Notes: generated by a model not told the origin, from the sequence alone. A stretch of DNA of 64,000 bases from Bugulina stolonifera (GCA_935421135.1 OW285187.1:12797929-12861928), one strand, 5' to 3'; counted from the first letter of the stretch, positions 28,485 to 37,792 are shown. Program-made: numbers and translations.

Positions 28485-28504
28485 ATATAGGTAGACACCT
28501 ATAT
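28485..28504. terminator. Hairpin after the left repeat gene
   Basis: ATATAGGT, four-base loop, ACCTATAT; 14 bases beyond the stop at 28470. The mirror copy is at 42603-42622. Confidence 0.6.
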
Positions 28505-28684
28505 AGACAGACATGGTGCTTGAGATGAGGGTTAAAGCTAAGTATAATAAAGAACTTTTTTGGTATAATAAAGGGGGGTGCGCTACATGGCAAGCTTAAC
28601 CAGCACTTTATTGTCCTGCAGTTACGTGTCTTACGGCAGCCGGTGCAACCTCCTTTTTTTGGAAATATCTCTCTTCTCCATGCC

Positions 28685-28719
28685 ATTGTGCCCATAGGCC
28701 AAAAGCCTATGGAGACAAT
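28685..28719. terminator. Hairpin near the inner edge of the left repeat
   Basis: CCATAGGC, five-base loop, GCCTATGG, with an outer ATTGT/ACAAT pairing separated by two mismatched bases. It follows the stop (28742-28744, - strand) of the gene remnant 28742-28858 just as its mirror copy follows the gene 41007-42365. Confidence 0.6.
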
Positions 28720-28741
28720 TATTATTTTTTATATGGGAAAA

Positions 28742-28858
28742 TTATGCGAGGATAGTATACACAATGCCTCCAAGGACTATGCTAGTACCTATCGCTAACT
28801 TAGTCCCCTCATGGACATCTTCTGTTTTCCACGGTATAGTAGCCTTTGGCTCGGCCAA
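28742..28858 (-). pseudogene. Remnant of the C-terminus of the right-end structural gene
   Basis: On the - strand, 38 codons run open from after a TAA (28859-28861) to a TAA at 28742-28744. The peptide contains VHEGTKLAIGTSIV and the hydrophobic end GGIVYTILA, which matches the last 25 residues of the gene 41007-42365 with conservative changes. The last ten codons are in the inverted repeat and identical; those further in have diverged at the base level yet keep the protein sequence. So the left end once carried a related gene, or the repeat boundary has moved. The rest of this gene has been replaced by the polymerase gene region. Confidence 0.75.
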
Positions 28859-28898
28859 TTAATTGAAATATAGTTAAAGAAAATTTAGTATACAATAA

Positions 28899-31800
28899 AT
28901 GGAGAAGAGAGATATTTCAACAGTCAAGGACTTGAGAGCCTTGGCCAAACAGCGAGGCCTGAAAGGGTACTCTAGAATGACTAAAGCTGAGCTATCGGAA
29001 AAGTTACAAAGCGATGGAGGTATAGCGAGGTGGATGAACAGCTTTGGTAGCGTTGTGCCTAAACCTAAGTCTGACTCTGAGTATGCCTACAGAGAGAGGG
29101 GTAGACAGTTGGGCATTAGAAACTATGACAAGATGTCAATGCCGAATTTAAGGCGAAGGGTAGACGCGACAAGCTACAGGCGCTTTCAAGATCGTGGAGA
29201 AAAAGAGCTGCGTTATATAGCTTCGCAGTGGGCCAAAGATTCTGATGAAATTGTGAATAATGTCCGAGGGAAGCTGGGTAAGATGAATAAGACTAAACTG
29301 GCGCAGCTATTCCCAGAAACTAGGGATATGAAGCGTGCTGCCGCGCGCCATTATGCCCAGGGTAGGTTTGACCAACAATTCCAAAGAGATTTTAGATTAT
29401 TGGGAAAAGTGATGGGCTATGATCGTATGGGGAAGCGAGCTCTGCTAAACAGGGTTATGCCTAGCCTGGTTGAAACGGACCGAGCTATAAATGGGTTCTT
29501 TAGGACGTATACTTTAGCCGGGAGAGATCGTTTAGGAGCATCGGAATATCTGGACATGGTAAAGGAGAGGGTACTACGTCAGCTGCGTCACCTGATAAAG
29601 ACTGAGCAGGGAGTTAGCTTTTCAGTAAATCTACTCTCTGAGTTTCAGCGTATAGATGAGACAACGGGACAGACTATATTGACCAACCCTCCGCATCATA
29701 TACGGACTAAAAAGTTAGTGCTAACACCGAGCACGGACTTGGAAGCCGTATACAGAGAAGTTGTAGAAATAATTAAGGAGAAGATTGCCAATTTTACGGA
29801 AAAAGGTAGCAATTGGATCTTTAAGAGAGTTGTGCGAATGGAGTTAAGCACTAATTGGTGGCGACCGCTGCGTGGTTCATCATACATGGAGCTGCCCAAA
29901 TTTCTAAAGAGCAAGAAGGCCATCGTAAATCCACAAAATAAGGATGAGGAATGTTTTAAATGGGCGCTGCTAGCGGCACTACATCCAGCTAATGAAAACC
30001 CTCAGCGTATAAGTCACTATACAGAACATGTTGATAAGTACAACTGGGAAGGTATTAAGTTCCCGGCTAGCTCTAAAGACATTGAGAAATTCGAGCGAAA
30101 CAATCCGGACATTGGTATAAACCTCTTGAGCTACTACAAACGCCCTGGGAAAAGTTCTGTAATATATCCATTGCGGGCTGAAAAGACCGGTCGGAAGACA
30201 ATTGTGAATCTGATGCTCCTACAAGAGGCGGTAGGTGTAGAAGGCAAGATTCAAACTTGCAGCCACTATTGCTGTGTCAGAGACATGAGTCGACTGCTAT
30301 CTCTGCAGGTGAGTAAAGATGGTCACCGACGCGAAACATGTATGAACTGTCTATGCTCCTTTGGAGATAAGAAAGAGCACCATCACACAGCTCTAGAGAA
30401 ACTGAGGGCTCACCAAGAATGGTGCTTTCAGAACGACTGTGTGAAGGTGGACCTCTTACCCAGAACTAAGGAAGTCAAAAATCCTGATGGTAGCGCCAGC
30501 GCGAAAGAAGTGACGATCAAGTTCACTAACCATCATAAGAAAATGCGAGTGCCCATAGTGATGGTTGCTGATGCCGAAGCGTTTAACACTCCCATCCAGT
30601 CGTGTCAACCAGACCCTGAGAAGCCGTATACCCAGAAACTTAGTAAGCACGATGCGAGTGGGTTTTGCCTACACGTTGAGGAAGATAGCGGTGACTCGGA
30701 GACGCTCATGTACAATTGTAAACCGGGCGAGAGTAGCGATGACGTAGCGCGTGGATACCTTGATATGTTGGTGAAAAAGGTAGAGGAATTATACGCCAAG
30801 TACAAGGACAAAAAGACTATGGTTATGACAGATGGAGATGTCCAGCGACACAAGGAAGCTACGACCTGCCACATTTGTGAGGAACCTCTAGGCGATGACA
30901 CGGTGCGTGACCATTGTCATGTTACTGGAAAGTATCGCGGGCCGGCTCATAACGTGTGCAATCTCAGATATCGAATGCCAAAGTTTATTCCGGTCCTGTT
31001 TCACAATCTATCAGGTTATGACTCTAAACTGTTTGTACGACAACTAGCCAAGTACGAGGGGAGGCTGACAGTTATCCCCCATACAGAGGAGAACTACATT
31101 TCGTTCTCGAAGCACTTGGTGGTAGACAAACGAACAAAGGAAAACAAAAAGACTGGTAAAATGGAAGAGGTGGACGTGACGTTCGAAATCCGGTTTTTAG
31201 ACAGCTACCAATTCCTCTTAGACTCGCTCGACAATTTAGTGAAGGGTCTAAAACCTGAAGACTTCAAAGCTTTGAAGAAAGCGTACCCAGAAGAGAAGCA
31301 GCACAAGCTCCTTTTAAAGAAAGGCGTGTTTCCGTACGACTGGTTTGATGGACCTGAGCGACTGAAAGAAAAGCAACTCCCGCCTAAAGACAAGTTCTAC
31401 TCTCGACTATACGACAGCTGGATAGGAACGGAGGACTACGAACGTGCCCAAAGCGTGTGGAAAGAGTTTGATATGAAGACCTTCCAAGAGTATCATGACC
31501 TCTATCTAAAAACTGATACACTCCTGTTAATGGATGTGATACAGAGGTTCCGTAAAAATTGCCTAGAAAAATATGGCCTTGATCCGATGTGGTACTACAC
31601 CGCACCGGGTCTAACATGGGATGCGGGGCTGAAATATACCCGCCTGGAGTACGAACCAATTCGCGACGTGGAGATGTTGCTTATGTTAGAGAACGGGGTA
31701 CGCGGTGGAATAACGCAGGTTAGCACTCGCCACGCTAAGGCCAACAACAAGTACATGGCTACACACGATCCGACTAAGCCGAAGAGATACATAAAATATC

Positions 31801-33009
31801 TGGATGCTAATAACCAGTACGGTTGGGCTATGAAGCAGAAGCTACCAACGAGCAAGCTGGAGTGGATGAATGATGAGGAGCTGAAGGACTGGCGAAAGCA
31901 TCCTTGCTTTTTGGAGGTAGACTTGACGTACCCGAAGAAACTCCACGATCGACACAACTGCTTTCCCCTGGCCGTCGAAAACCTAAAAATTAACAAGAGC
32001 AACAAGCTGGTAGCTAACCTGAGAGACAAGAAAAATTACGTTGTTCACTATGCCGCTCTAAAGCTATATCTAAGACTGGGCATGCGAATAACTAAGGTTC
32101 ACAGGGGGATAAAGTTCGAAGAAAGTTCCAAGCTGGGTAAGTACATCGACTTTAACACCAATGAGAGGATCAAGGCCAAGGCTGCAGGTGATAAGGCGAG
32201 TGAAAATCTGTACAAGCTCATGAACAATAGTCTGTATGGGAAGACGATAGAGAATGTCCGGAATCGTGTCGACATTCGGTTCGTAACCGAAGAGAGGCAA
32301 GCGGAAAAATTAACAGCGCAACCAAACTACGATCGGGCTACAATCTTTGATAAAAACTTTGTAGCCGTCCACATGCGTAGAACCACGGTGCTATTCGACA
32401 AGCCCATATATGTCGGTGCAGCTGTCCTAGACCTGTCCAAGACCTTGATGTACAACTTCCATTACCTATACATGAAGACAAAGTATGGCTCTCTTTGTAT
32501 ACATAGTGGAAACGGAAGACTTCTACAAGGACATCGCTCCTGACGTGGAAAGGTTATTTGACACTAGCAACTATCCAGATAACCATCCGTCAGGGATACC
32601 GACAGGCGTCAACAACAAAGTGGTCGGCATGTTTAAGGATGAGGCTAATGGTAAGATCATAGAAGAATTTGTAGGGCTGCGCCCAAAGATGTATGCCTAT
32701 AGAATAGGTGACAAAGTGACTAAAAAGGCTAAGGGGGTGACTAGGTCAGTGACTCAGAAAGGTCTCACGTTTGACGACTATAAGTCCGTCTTATACGAGC
32801 ATGCGGACTGGCTACAGACTCAAAGGTCTTTGACTCCTCAAGCCGAACCGGCACCCACGCAGTCGAGAGAGATGATGCGCATTGGCAGTGAACGACTCCG
32901 ACTCTACCTGATGCGCTCAAAAAAGATAGCTCTGTCCGCAGATGATGACAAGCGCTATATCGTCGATGGAATAGATACGTTAGCTCACGGTCACTGGAGG
33001 ATTGTATAA
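28899..33009 (+). pseudogene. Protein-primed family B DNA polymerase (pPolB), frame-disrupted
   Basis: Replicative polymerase of the element. The first frame (28899-32543, 1214 codons) starts MEKRDISTVKDL in the motif CAATAAATGG. Residues 8-40 and about 64-90 are SAP/Rho_N-like. Exonuclease motif I is D558-x-E560 (ADAEAFN). An endonuclease-VII-like zinc motif (C657-x2-C660, then RDHCHVTGKYRG) precedes exonuclease II FHNLSGYD (701-708). YLKTDTLLLMDV suits exonuclease III. Polymerase motif A is YLDANNQYG (D969) and motif B NNSLYG (1109-1114). Motif C (DTD) is absent: after KTKYG the reading frame changes near 32485 and the C-terminal part continues in another frame to 33009 (KIALSADDDKRY). A small out-of-frame deletion that removed motif C would explain this. 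The next gene starts 3 bases after the stop. Confidence 0.93.
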
Positions 33010-33012
33010 TAA

Positions 33013-33249
33013 ATGGACAAACAAATAGCTATGCAACTTTTGGATATGGTAAGACCTCCAGTAGTCTACGATACGTACATACCATCACGACAGCGATATA
33101 CGGTAGGAGGTTATAGTATGCGGAAATACGAACCCCTGAGACCAAAGCTATCCGAACTTCAATCAAAAGCCAAGTCACTGGGTATCAAGGGATATTACAA
33201 AATGAGAAAGAACGAACTGACAGAGGCCCTGTCTCCCTCTGCGGGGTAA
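33013..33249 (+). CDS. Small SAP/Rho_N-like motif protein, 78 aa
   Basis: It begins MDKQIAMQLLDMVRPP in the motif AATAAATGG, three bases after the polymerase stop, so the two probably share a transcript. Residues 45-73 (LSELQSKAKSLGIKGYYKM and on) repeat the pattern seen in the polymerase N-terminus: a helix, Leu-Gly-x-Lys-Gly-Tyr, a basic stretch and Glu-Leu. SAP and Rho_N motifs often bind nucleic acid; that role is inferred. The N-terminal 44 residues are Arg/Tyr-rich with no known domain. A hairpin terminator overlaps the base after the stop. Confidence 0.75.
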   Translation: MDKQIAMQLLDMVRPPVVYDTYIPSRQRYTVGGYSMRKYEPLRPKLSELQSKAKSLGIKGYYKMRKNELTEALSPSAG

Positions 33250-33276
33250 TTTTTATACCTGTGTTGGGTATAAAAA
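33250..33276. terminator. Hairpin between convergent genes (polymerase side / 189-aa gene)
   Basis: TTTTTATACC, seven-base loop, GGTATAAAAA: a 10-base stem. It sits between the stop at 33247-33249 (+) and the stop at 33280-33282 (-) and can serve both strands. Confidence 0.75.
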
Positions 33277-33279
33277 CTA

Positions 33280-33849
33280 CTATTTTTTAATATTCAAGAG
33301 CGACATGATGCGCTCACGTAGACCCTCCTCTAGATCTCCGGGTGGAGCCGTTGGCTGTACGAACGTCTTATCTATTTGTGCTAGCTGCTTATCTAGATCA
33401 CCCATGTCGTTCAGTATGACGGCGTACTCTTCGTGGTCGATTTTACCGTCTTCTATGAACTTTGACACGCGGTTCAGAATCGTATTCTTTTTAGACTTTA
33501 GCGCCTCAGCTTTCTTCTCATGCTTAGCCAACTTATTTCTTGACCGTTTTCTAGGCATCTCGAGGGCAAGCGCGACGGCCCCGGATGAAGCTGCTAGAAT
33601 TCCCAGTGGCAGTGCTACTATAACGCCTACACCGGTGCTTGCCGTAACCGTTGCTCCTACACTACATCCTACAGCCATCACGGAAGATGTTCCCATAACA
33701 CCCTCAACGACCTTGTTGATAAGCTTGTATCTTTTAATCAGAGACTTTCTAGCCTCACACTTGCTTTCTAGGGTAGATCGAATACGGTCTAGCTCCGTCA
33801 TTCTATATCTACCCGTGTCTTCCAAGTTGGGATATACCTTATTAGACAT
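33280..33849 (-). CDS. Polinton membrane protein, 189 aa, unknown function
   Basis: Start in AATAAATGT on the - strand. Residues 1-50 are charged and helix-like (DRIRSTLESKCEARKSLIKR). Residues 51-96 form a Gly/Ala/Val-rich hydrophobic hairpin (VGATVTASTGVGVIVALPLG), followed by a basic segment (PRKRSRNKLAKHEKKAEALK) and a C-terminal helical part. Proteins with the same plan occur in other animal Polintons, as far as I recall, but no function is known to me. A membrane or capsid-interior role is possible. It is convergent with the 78-aa gene and divergent from the integrase. Confidence 0.7.
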   Translation of the reverse strand: MSNKVYPNLEDTGRYRMTELDRIRSTLESKCEARKSLIKRYKLINKVVEGVMGTSSVMAVGCSVGATVTASTGVGVIVALPLGILAASSGAVALALEMPRKRSRNKLAKHEKKAEALKSKKNTILNRVSKFIEDGKIDHEEYAVILNDMGDLDKQLAQIDKTFVQPTAPPGDLEEGLRERIMSLLNIKK

Positions 33850-33900
33850 TTATTATAAGAGAAAAAGTGTGGTGTGGTAATCTAGGTAGAATTTCTGTAA

Positions 33901-33980
33901 TTTCTATAAAATTACCGTAATTTCTATAAAATTACCGTAATTTCTATAAAATTACCGTAATTTCTATAAAATTACTGTAA
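33901..33980. repeat. Four 20-bp direct repeats between divergent genes
   Basis: Exactly four tandem copies of TTTCTATAAAATTACCGTAA; the last copy has ACTGTAA. Each junction contains the palindrome ATTACNGTAAT. They fill most of the 134-base gap between the start of the 189-aa gene and the integrase start at 33984. A set of binding sites for a regulator or replication protein is possible. This is the only divergent pair in the element with a long gap. Confidence 0.9.
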
Positions 33981-33983
33981 TAA

Positions 33984-34922
33984 ATGGATCGATTGCAGAA
34001 ATTATATTATTCACCGTCGGGCTACCAGCGTGGCTCTACTGCTGCTGGAAGGCTACAGAAGAAAGTACCCGAGCTTACTAGACGCCAAATTCAGCAGTGG
34101 CTCGACCGGCAGCCTATTTACCAAATATATAAGGCCCCGCCTAAGACTATAAGGTTCCCTCATTACGCGCAAGACAAACCAAATCACACTCATCAGATAG
34201 ATTTACTATCTTTACCCGCGGATGGAAAATACAAGTACGCTCTAACGCTAACTGACATCGCCTCTCGATACAAAGAAGCAGAACCTTTGAAGACTAAGAC
34301 CGCCAAAGAAACGTCTGCCGCTATACAGAAGATATATGACAGGTCACCATTAAATTACCCCCAGACTATCATGTCGGATAAAGGACGAGAATTTATGGGA
34401 GAGTTTCGGACCCTGATGAGGGAACATAGCGTAAAGAAGGTCGTCTCTCTAAATAAGAAGAAGGTGGCATTCGTAGAAAGATTTAACAAGTACCTTGCTG
34501 AGAAGTTGTTCTCTCACCAATACGGCGAAGAAATGAAAACGAAGCAAACTAATAAAGAATGGGCGGGCAGACTATCGAAGGTAGTAGCGGCTATGAATGA
34601 TGAGGAAACTAGGATGATTGGGATGAAGCCTTCGGATGCGATAAAGCTAGACAAAGTTCCACAACCGGAGTACGAAAAAGAAGATATTCCCGAAGACTTG
34701 CCCATAGACGCCTTAGTAAGATATCTGTATAAGCCGGGCGAAGAACACAATGATACTCGTTATCGGGCTACTGACGCGATCTGGTCTGTCGAAGTGTATG
34801 AAATTGATGAGATTAAAACTTTTGAAAATCAGCCAACACTGTATACGCTACAAAATTTAGACGAGGAACGGACCTTTACAAAAGAGCAACTACAAGTGGT
34901 ACCGCCCGACACCGACTTTTAA
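33984..34922 (+). CDS. RVE-family integrase
   Basis: DDE recombinase that would insert the element and make the 6-bp target duplication. 312 residues, start in GTAATAAATGG. The N-terminus carries YYSPSGYQRG, like the YYDP opening of other Polinton integrases. The catalytic triad is D73 (HQIDLL), D132 (SDKGREF) and E165 (FVERFNK), with 32 residues between the last two. The C-terminal part (about 230-312) ends in a small beta-rich, chromo- or SH3-like module (IWSVEVYEI, YTLQNLDEE). The frame is intact. It ends directly before a 13-base-stem hairpin. Confidence 0.95.
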   Translation: MDRLQKLYYSPSGYQRGSTAAGRLQKKVPELTRRQIQQWLDRQPIYQIYKAPPKTIRFPHYAQDKPNHTHQIDLLSLPADGKYKYALTLTDIASRYKEAEPLKTKTAKETSAAIQKIYDRSPLNYPQTIMSDKGREFMGEFRTLMREHSVKKVVSLNKKKVAFVERFNKYLAEKLFSHQYGEEMKTKQTNKEWAGRLSKVVAAMNDEETRMIGMKPSDAIKLDKVPQPEYEKEDIPEDLPIDALVRYLYKPGEEHNDTRYRATDAIWSVEVYEIDEIKTFENQPTLYTLQNLDEERTFTKEQLQVVPPDTDF

Positions 34923-34923
34923 T

Positions 34924-34952
34924 AATTTTTATACTTCACAAGTATAAAAATT
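34924..34952. terminator. Hairpin between integrase and the capsid gene cluster
   Basis: AATTTTTATACTT, loop CAC, AAGTATAAAAATT: a perfect 13-base stem. It starts two bases after the integrase stop and ends one base before the stop of the convergent 75-aa gene (34954). It would end a + transcript and the five-gene - transcript. Confidence 0.8.
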
Positions 34953-34953
34953 T

Positions 34954-35181
34954 TTATACAAAGATTTTGTCAGGCAATGTCTTGCTATCTTGCAGGGTCT
35001 TTGTAATATAAGTAGCGGCTGCAACCTCTACAGCCAGCATACCTACACTTTTTAGTTTAAATTCTATTGGTCGTTCTTTAAAGCCGAAAGATTTCATAGC
35101 GTATCTAGTAGCGACAATCCCGGTAGTGATTAGAGCGGCGTTGTACAGCCTGTTTCCAACATCTTTCATATTTGGTTCCAT
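34954..35181 (-). CDS. Small Polinton membrane protein, 75 aa
   Basis: Last gene of the leftward cluster led by the capsid gene. The start motif is AATAAAGATGG, a variant of the common one. Two hydrophobic stretches (about residues 14-27, LYNAALITTGIVATRY, and 45-60) flank a basic middle; the end is KTLQDSKTLPDKIF. Small proteins with this plan are found in other animal Polintons as I recall; no function is known to me. A virion membrane role is a guess. Confidence 0.65.
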   Translation of the reverse strand: MEPNMKDVGNRLYNAALITTGIVATRYAMKSFGFKERPIEFKLKSVGMLAVEVAAATYITKTLQDSKTLPDKIFV

Positions 35182-35194
35182 CTTTATTAATACA

Positions 35195-35473
35195 TTAAAA
35201 CTTTCGTTTTTTAACGACAGGCTTGGGAGCTGGCGTATCTTCCGCAGGCTTGGGAGCTGGCGTAACCACTGCAGGCTTGGGTGTAGGTTTAAAATAGTAG
35301 ACTAGTCCCAGTATCACGATTATTCCTAGTCCAATATATTTGACGTTGTCCTTAGTTTGAGCTGGCGTCTCTTCTGGTTGCTTCACCGTTTCTGGCTGTA
35401 TATCTTTTAACTCAGAACTCGTCGTCTGTACCCGTCGGGGGTTCTTCGTCACAGTGATGGGTTGTTCCGTCAT
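35195..35473 (-). CDS. Single-pass membrane protein with Pro-Lys repeats, 92 aa
   Basis: Start in AATAAATGA. Residues 46-61 form one membrane segment (YIGLGIIVILGLVYYF). After it come three PAPKP-type repeats (about 63-88) and a basic end, KKRKF. Its first 62 bases overlap the end of the preceding 198-aa gene in another frame. The same PAPKPV string recurs in the right-end gene 41007-42365, so the two may contact each other or share a partner. Function unknown. Confidence 0.7.
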   Translation of the reverse strand: MTEQPITVTKNPRRVQTTSSELKDIQPETVKQPEETPAQTKDNVKYIGLGIIVILGLVYYFKPTPKPAVVTPAPKPAEDTPAPKPVVKKRKF

Positions 35474-36008
35474 TTATTATGTCAGAGTTTTTCGACCACA
35501 AACGCTCGTAGTCTACGTGTATAGCCGTAGTGGCTACCAAAGAGGCTGGAGCCAGATATTTGCCGTAGCGGTAATATATAGATGGAAATACTTCGTTGAC
35601 AAAGGCTTTAATGAACACGTCTTTATTCAAAGTCGACTCTAATTCATCCGGATTGTCTAGAGGTATTACCCTGGCAATGGACATTGTGTAAGCCTTGGTA
35701 ACCAGCTTAGTCATCTGCTCGCTAACGTTATCAATGACAGCCTGTTCGTGCTTGAGATACAACTTTTTAACGTCTTCACTAGACATTTTGTTAAGATCTT
35801 CTTCAGTCTTGACATGCGCCTGTGCGAGTCTAGATCGATACTTTTCTACTTCGGCGCTATGTTGCCGCGGTTCTTCTTCTGGCAGGGTAATGCTATCCAT
35901 TTTATTAATACCAAAAACTTTCCTTGCAGCGAGGTACAGTCGTATCATGAAAAAAGTTGATACGCTAAAGAAGAGGAATCCACTAGCGTAGAAAATCTCT
36001 TCTATCAT
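35412..36008 (-). CDS. Membrane-anchored Polinton protein, 198 aa, unknown function
   Basis: Start in GATAAATGA; the ATG overlaps the TGA of the ATPase gene by two bases (ATGA). Residues 5-31 are a membrane segment (FYASGFLFFSVSTFFMIRLY), followed by an acidic linker and a helical, Lys/Glu-rich middle (EEDLNKMSSEDVKKLYLKHE). The C-terminus is acidic. It looks like a type of virion membrane or scaffold protein, but I do not recognise a family with known function. Confidence 0.7.
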   Translation of the reverse strand: MIEEIFYASGFLFFSVSTFFMIRLYLAARKVFGINKMDSITLPEEEPRQHSAEVEKYRSRLAQAHVKTEEDLNKMSSEDVKKLYLKHEQAVIDNVSEQMTKLVTKAYTMSIARVIPLDNPDELESTLNKDVFIKAFVNEVFPSIYYRYGKYLAPASLVATTAIHVDYERLWSKNSDIINDGTTHHCDEEPPTGTDDEF

Positions 36009-36607
36009 TTATCTAGAACGAGATACTTTCCCAGATCAGTATTTACGAACAGCATAAACTCGTTCACTAATCCTTCTTTTATAGCTTTTTGCTCTTCCGC
36101 GGGGATGATGTCATTTTCACTCGCTAAAGTTTCAAAGGACTTTTTACAGGTATTTTTAGTCACTAAGACCCAGTGTATGTTTTCTCGAAAGTCTTTGGGC
36201 GCGGAAACGTATCGTTGCGTTATGAACCACGTCGTCAGGTTCGCGTGTCGGCCACTAAACGCTATTTTACTCAGGGAAGTCCTATGTTTGTTCAAGTCTT
36301 TTTCAGCGCTACAGTCATCGATTATTATGAGAGATTTCTTACCCGACAGGTTTCCGCCTTTAGAATGGCGTTTGATTAGCTCGTCTAGATGTTTGACGAG
36401 ATTGCCATCGACATAAACTCCACATTTGCTTAGCCACGGCCTGTCGTAGGTTTTATTATCGTAGAATGTCGGACAGATGATAAAAATGTGATCAAATCTC
36501 CCGCCATAATATTTTTCTATTATATTTAACGTATGGTGCGTTTTACCCGAGTTGGTTCGTCCGCAAATTAGAGCGTTGTGAGGATGCTTGGGAAGTAAAC
36601 TGTCCAT
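36005..36607 (-). CDS. FtsK/HerA-type genome-packaging ATPase
   Basis: It would pump DNA into the capsid. 200 residues; Walker A is GRTNSGKT (16-23), Walker B is LIIIDD (93-98), and WFITQR after it suits the sensor strand. The start codon follows the TAA stop of the capsid gene without a gap (TAAATGG), so the two are on one transcript. The short length is normal for Polinton and adintovirus ATPases. The frame is intact. Confidence 0.93.
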   Translation of the reverse strand: MDSLLPKHPHNALICGRTNSGKTHHTLNIIEKYYGGRFDHIFIICPTFYDNKTYDRPWLSKCGVYVDGNLVKHLDELIKRHSKGGNLSGKKSLIIIDDCSAEKDLNKHRTSLSKIAFSGRHANLTTWFITQRYVSAPKDFRENIHWVLVTKNTCKKSFETLASENDIIPAEEQKAIKEGLVNEFMLFVNTDLGKYLVLDK

Positions 36608-37771
36608 TTATTGCTCTACGGAGCTTAGCTGATTATTGACGAACCTTATCGCCTTGTCCGTGACTATGAAGACAAATGCCTTGCCGACACTCGTAGTAGC
36701 CTTCTTAGAAATCTTTAGCTTAACATAGTCCTTGACTTCACGACCCGTTCCGCTAGCCTTTTCATCGTCGAGTGTCCTAAAATCCAAGACTAGAGCAAAC
36801 TTATCTTGGTAGAATGACTCCTGGTTAATGAAGGCTTCTACGCTACTCTTAGAGCCGAAATACTTTTTAGCGTCTGGCCAAGAATACACGGGCAGATATT
36901 CGGATGTGAATAGCTGATTGGTCGTGCCGTCAATGTCAACTTTAATGTCTTTAATCATCGGGTTCGCGTAAGTAGTGTTGACGGCATTGTCAGCCTTGAA
37001 AAACACGATAATGGCCCTGAGGCTGTCGTATATCGCGTTGATGTCAATCTCAAAGTCGGACTCATCGTTGGAGATAGCCTTGGTCGTGTGAGACTTGTAG
37101 TCATTAACGATGTGATAGTGATTCAGATATTTTTGCCTTATCTCTTTGGCTATGTCGGGTTCGATAATATAGTCATACTCTAGGCAAATATTCTTGAGCG
37201 TATATTTTCCGGCGGATAGTTTTAGGTGGAACTCTACATCATTTTGAATAGCCTGCGGTGCAAAGGCGGATTCTGTCAGAAACGAACCTAGGTGAAAAGA
37301 GTACCTCTCTCCGTGAATCGATGCCAGGGTGTCGTCCGCGGCACCGTCTATATTATGACGTTTCTTTTTAGTAGCTGAAGACTGGATACCTCTATCGGTT
37401 AATTCCTTTCGGTACTTGTGCTTAGGATGCCAAAATGGCCAATAGATAGCCAATTGGTTATAGTTGTTTATATCCTGAACAGTCATACCGTTAATCGTAA
37501 TTTTGAACCTTTCGACAATAGCGGCAGTTAGGTGGTCGGGTACATCCACTTCTGTTCCGTCAGAAGCGAGCTTGAAATCACCCGTCCACACTAGCGATTT
37601 GGGATAAAGAACGCTGTTCGATGTGAGCTTTGGCATTTTAATTACGAGCTCGTCACCGGCACTCGCTTCGGATGGATTGTGATTCACTTTCGCGTGGATC
37701 TTGTTTTCTTTCAGACCCTGTCTATCTCGGGTAGAAAAGTTATGGTTTAATTCTCCTACGTGCATACTCAT
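36608..37771 (-). CDS. Major capsid protein (double-jelly-roll type)
   Basis: Main shell protein of the predicted particle, 387 residues. It resembles the capsid-like proteins of animal Polintons and adintoviruses in layout: an N-terminal region with HAKVNHNPSEA, a central INGMTVQDINNYNQLAIYWP, then NDVEFHLKLSAGKYTLKNIC and EYLPVYSW. Assignment rests on this resemblance, on size and on the ATPase directly downstream; I cannot confirm the fold. The start is in AATAAATAATG. It heads a five-gene leftward cluster and is divergent, by only 21 bases, from the gene at 37793. Confidence 0.82.
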   Translation of the reverse strand: MSMHVGELNHNFSTRDRQGLKENKIHAKVNHNPSEASAGDELVIKMPKLTSNSVLYPKSLVWTGDFKLASDGTEVDVPDHLTAAIVERFKITINGMTVQDINNYNQLAIYWPFWHPKHKYRKELTDRGIQSSATKKKRHNIDGAADDTLASIHGERYSFHLGSFLTESAFAPQAIQNDVEFHLKLSAGKYTLKNICLEYDYIIEPDIAKEIRQKYLNHYHIVNDYKSHTTKAISNDESDFEIDINAIYDSLRAIIVFFKADNAVNTTYANPMIKDIKVDIDGTTNQLFTSEYLPVYSWPDAKKYFGSKSSVEAFINQESFYQDKFALVLDFRTLDDEKASGTGREVKDYVKLKISKKATTSVGKAFVFIVTDKAIRFVNNQLSSVEQ

Positions 37772-37792
37772 TATTTATTGTACTAAAAATAA
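37772..37792. promoter_or_regulatory. 21-bp bidirectional start region
   Basis: The two ATGs face away from each other with 21 bases between them. The gap reads AATAAATA toward the left gene and AAATAA toward the right one, so the start motif itself must serve as promoter on both sides. Confidence 0.6.

Larger units (their letters stand above)
28003..28773. repeat. Left terminal inverted repeat, 771 bp
   Basis: It pairs with 42334-43104 in inverted orientation with no length difference. I noticed two substitutions, at 28636 and 28641. It contains a complete 109-codon gene, two hairpins and, at its inner edge, the last ten codons of a gene remnant. Beyond the inner edge the similarity continues for about 50 bases but with many changes. 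Confidence 0.95.

Noticed and set aside
28387..28695. 102-codon - strand ORF in the left repeat, and its copy 42412-42720
   Set aside because: It overlaps the end of the repeat gene, lacks the start motif and crosses two hairpins; the repeats differ inside it by an amino acid change.
32485..33009. Separate 174-codon gene
   Set aside because: It is the C-terminal part of the polymerase in another frame; its ATG is not in the start motif.
33305..33880. 191-codon + strand ORF
   Set aside because: Antisense of the 189-aa Polinton gene; no start motif and it runs across the divergent gap.
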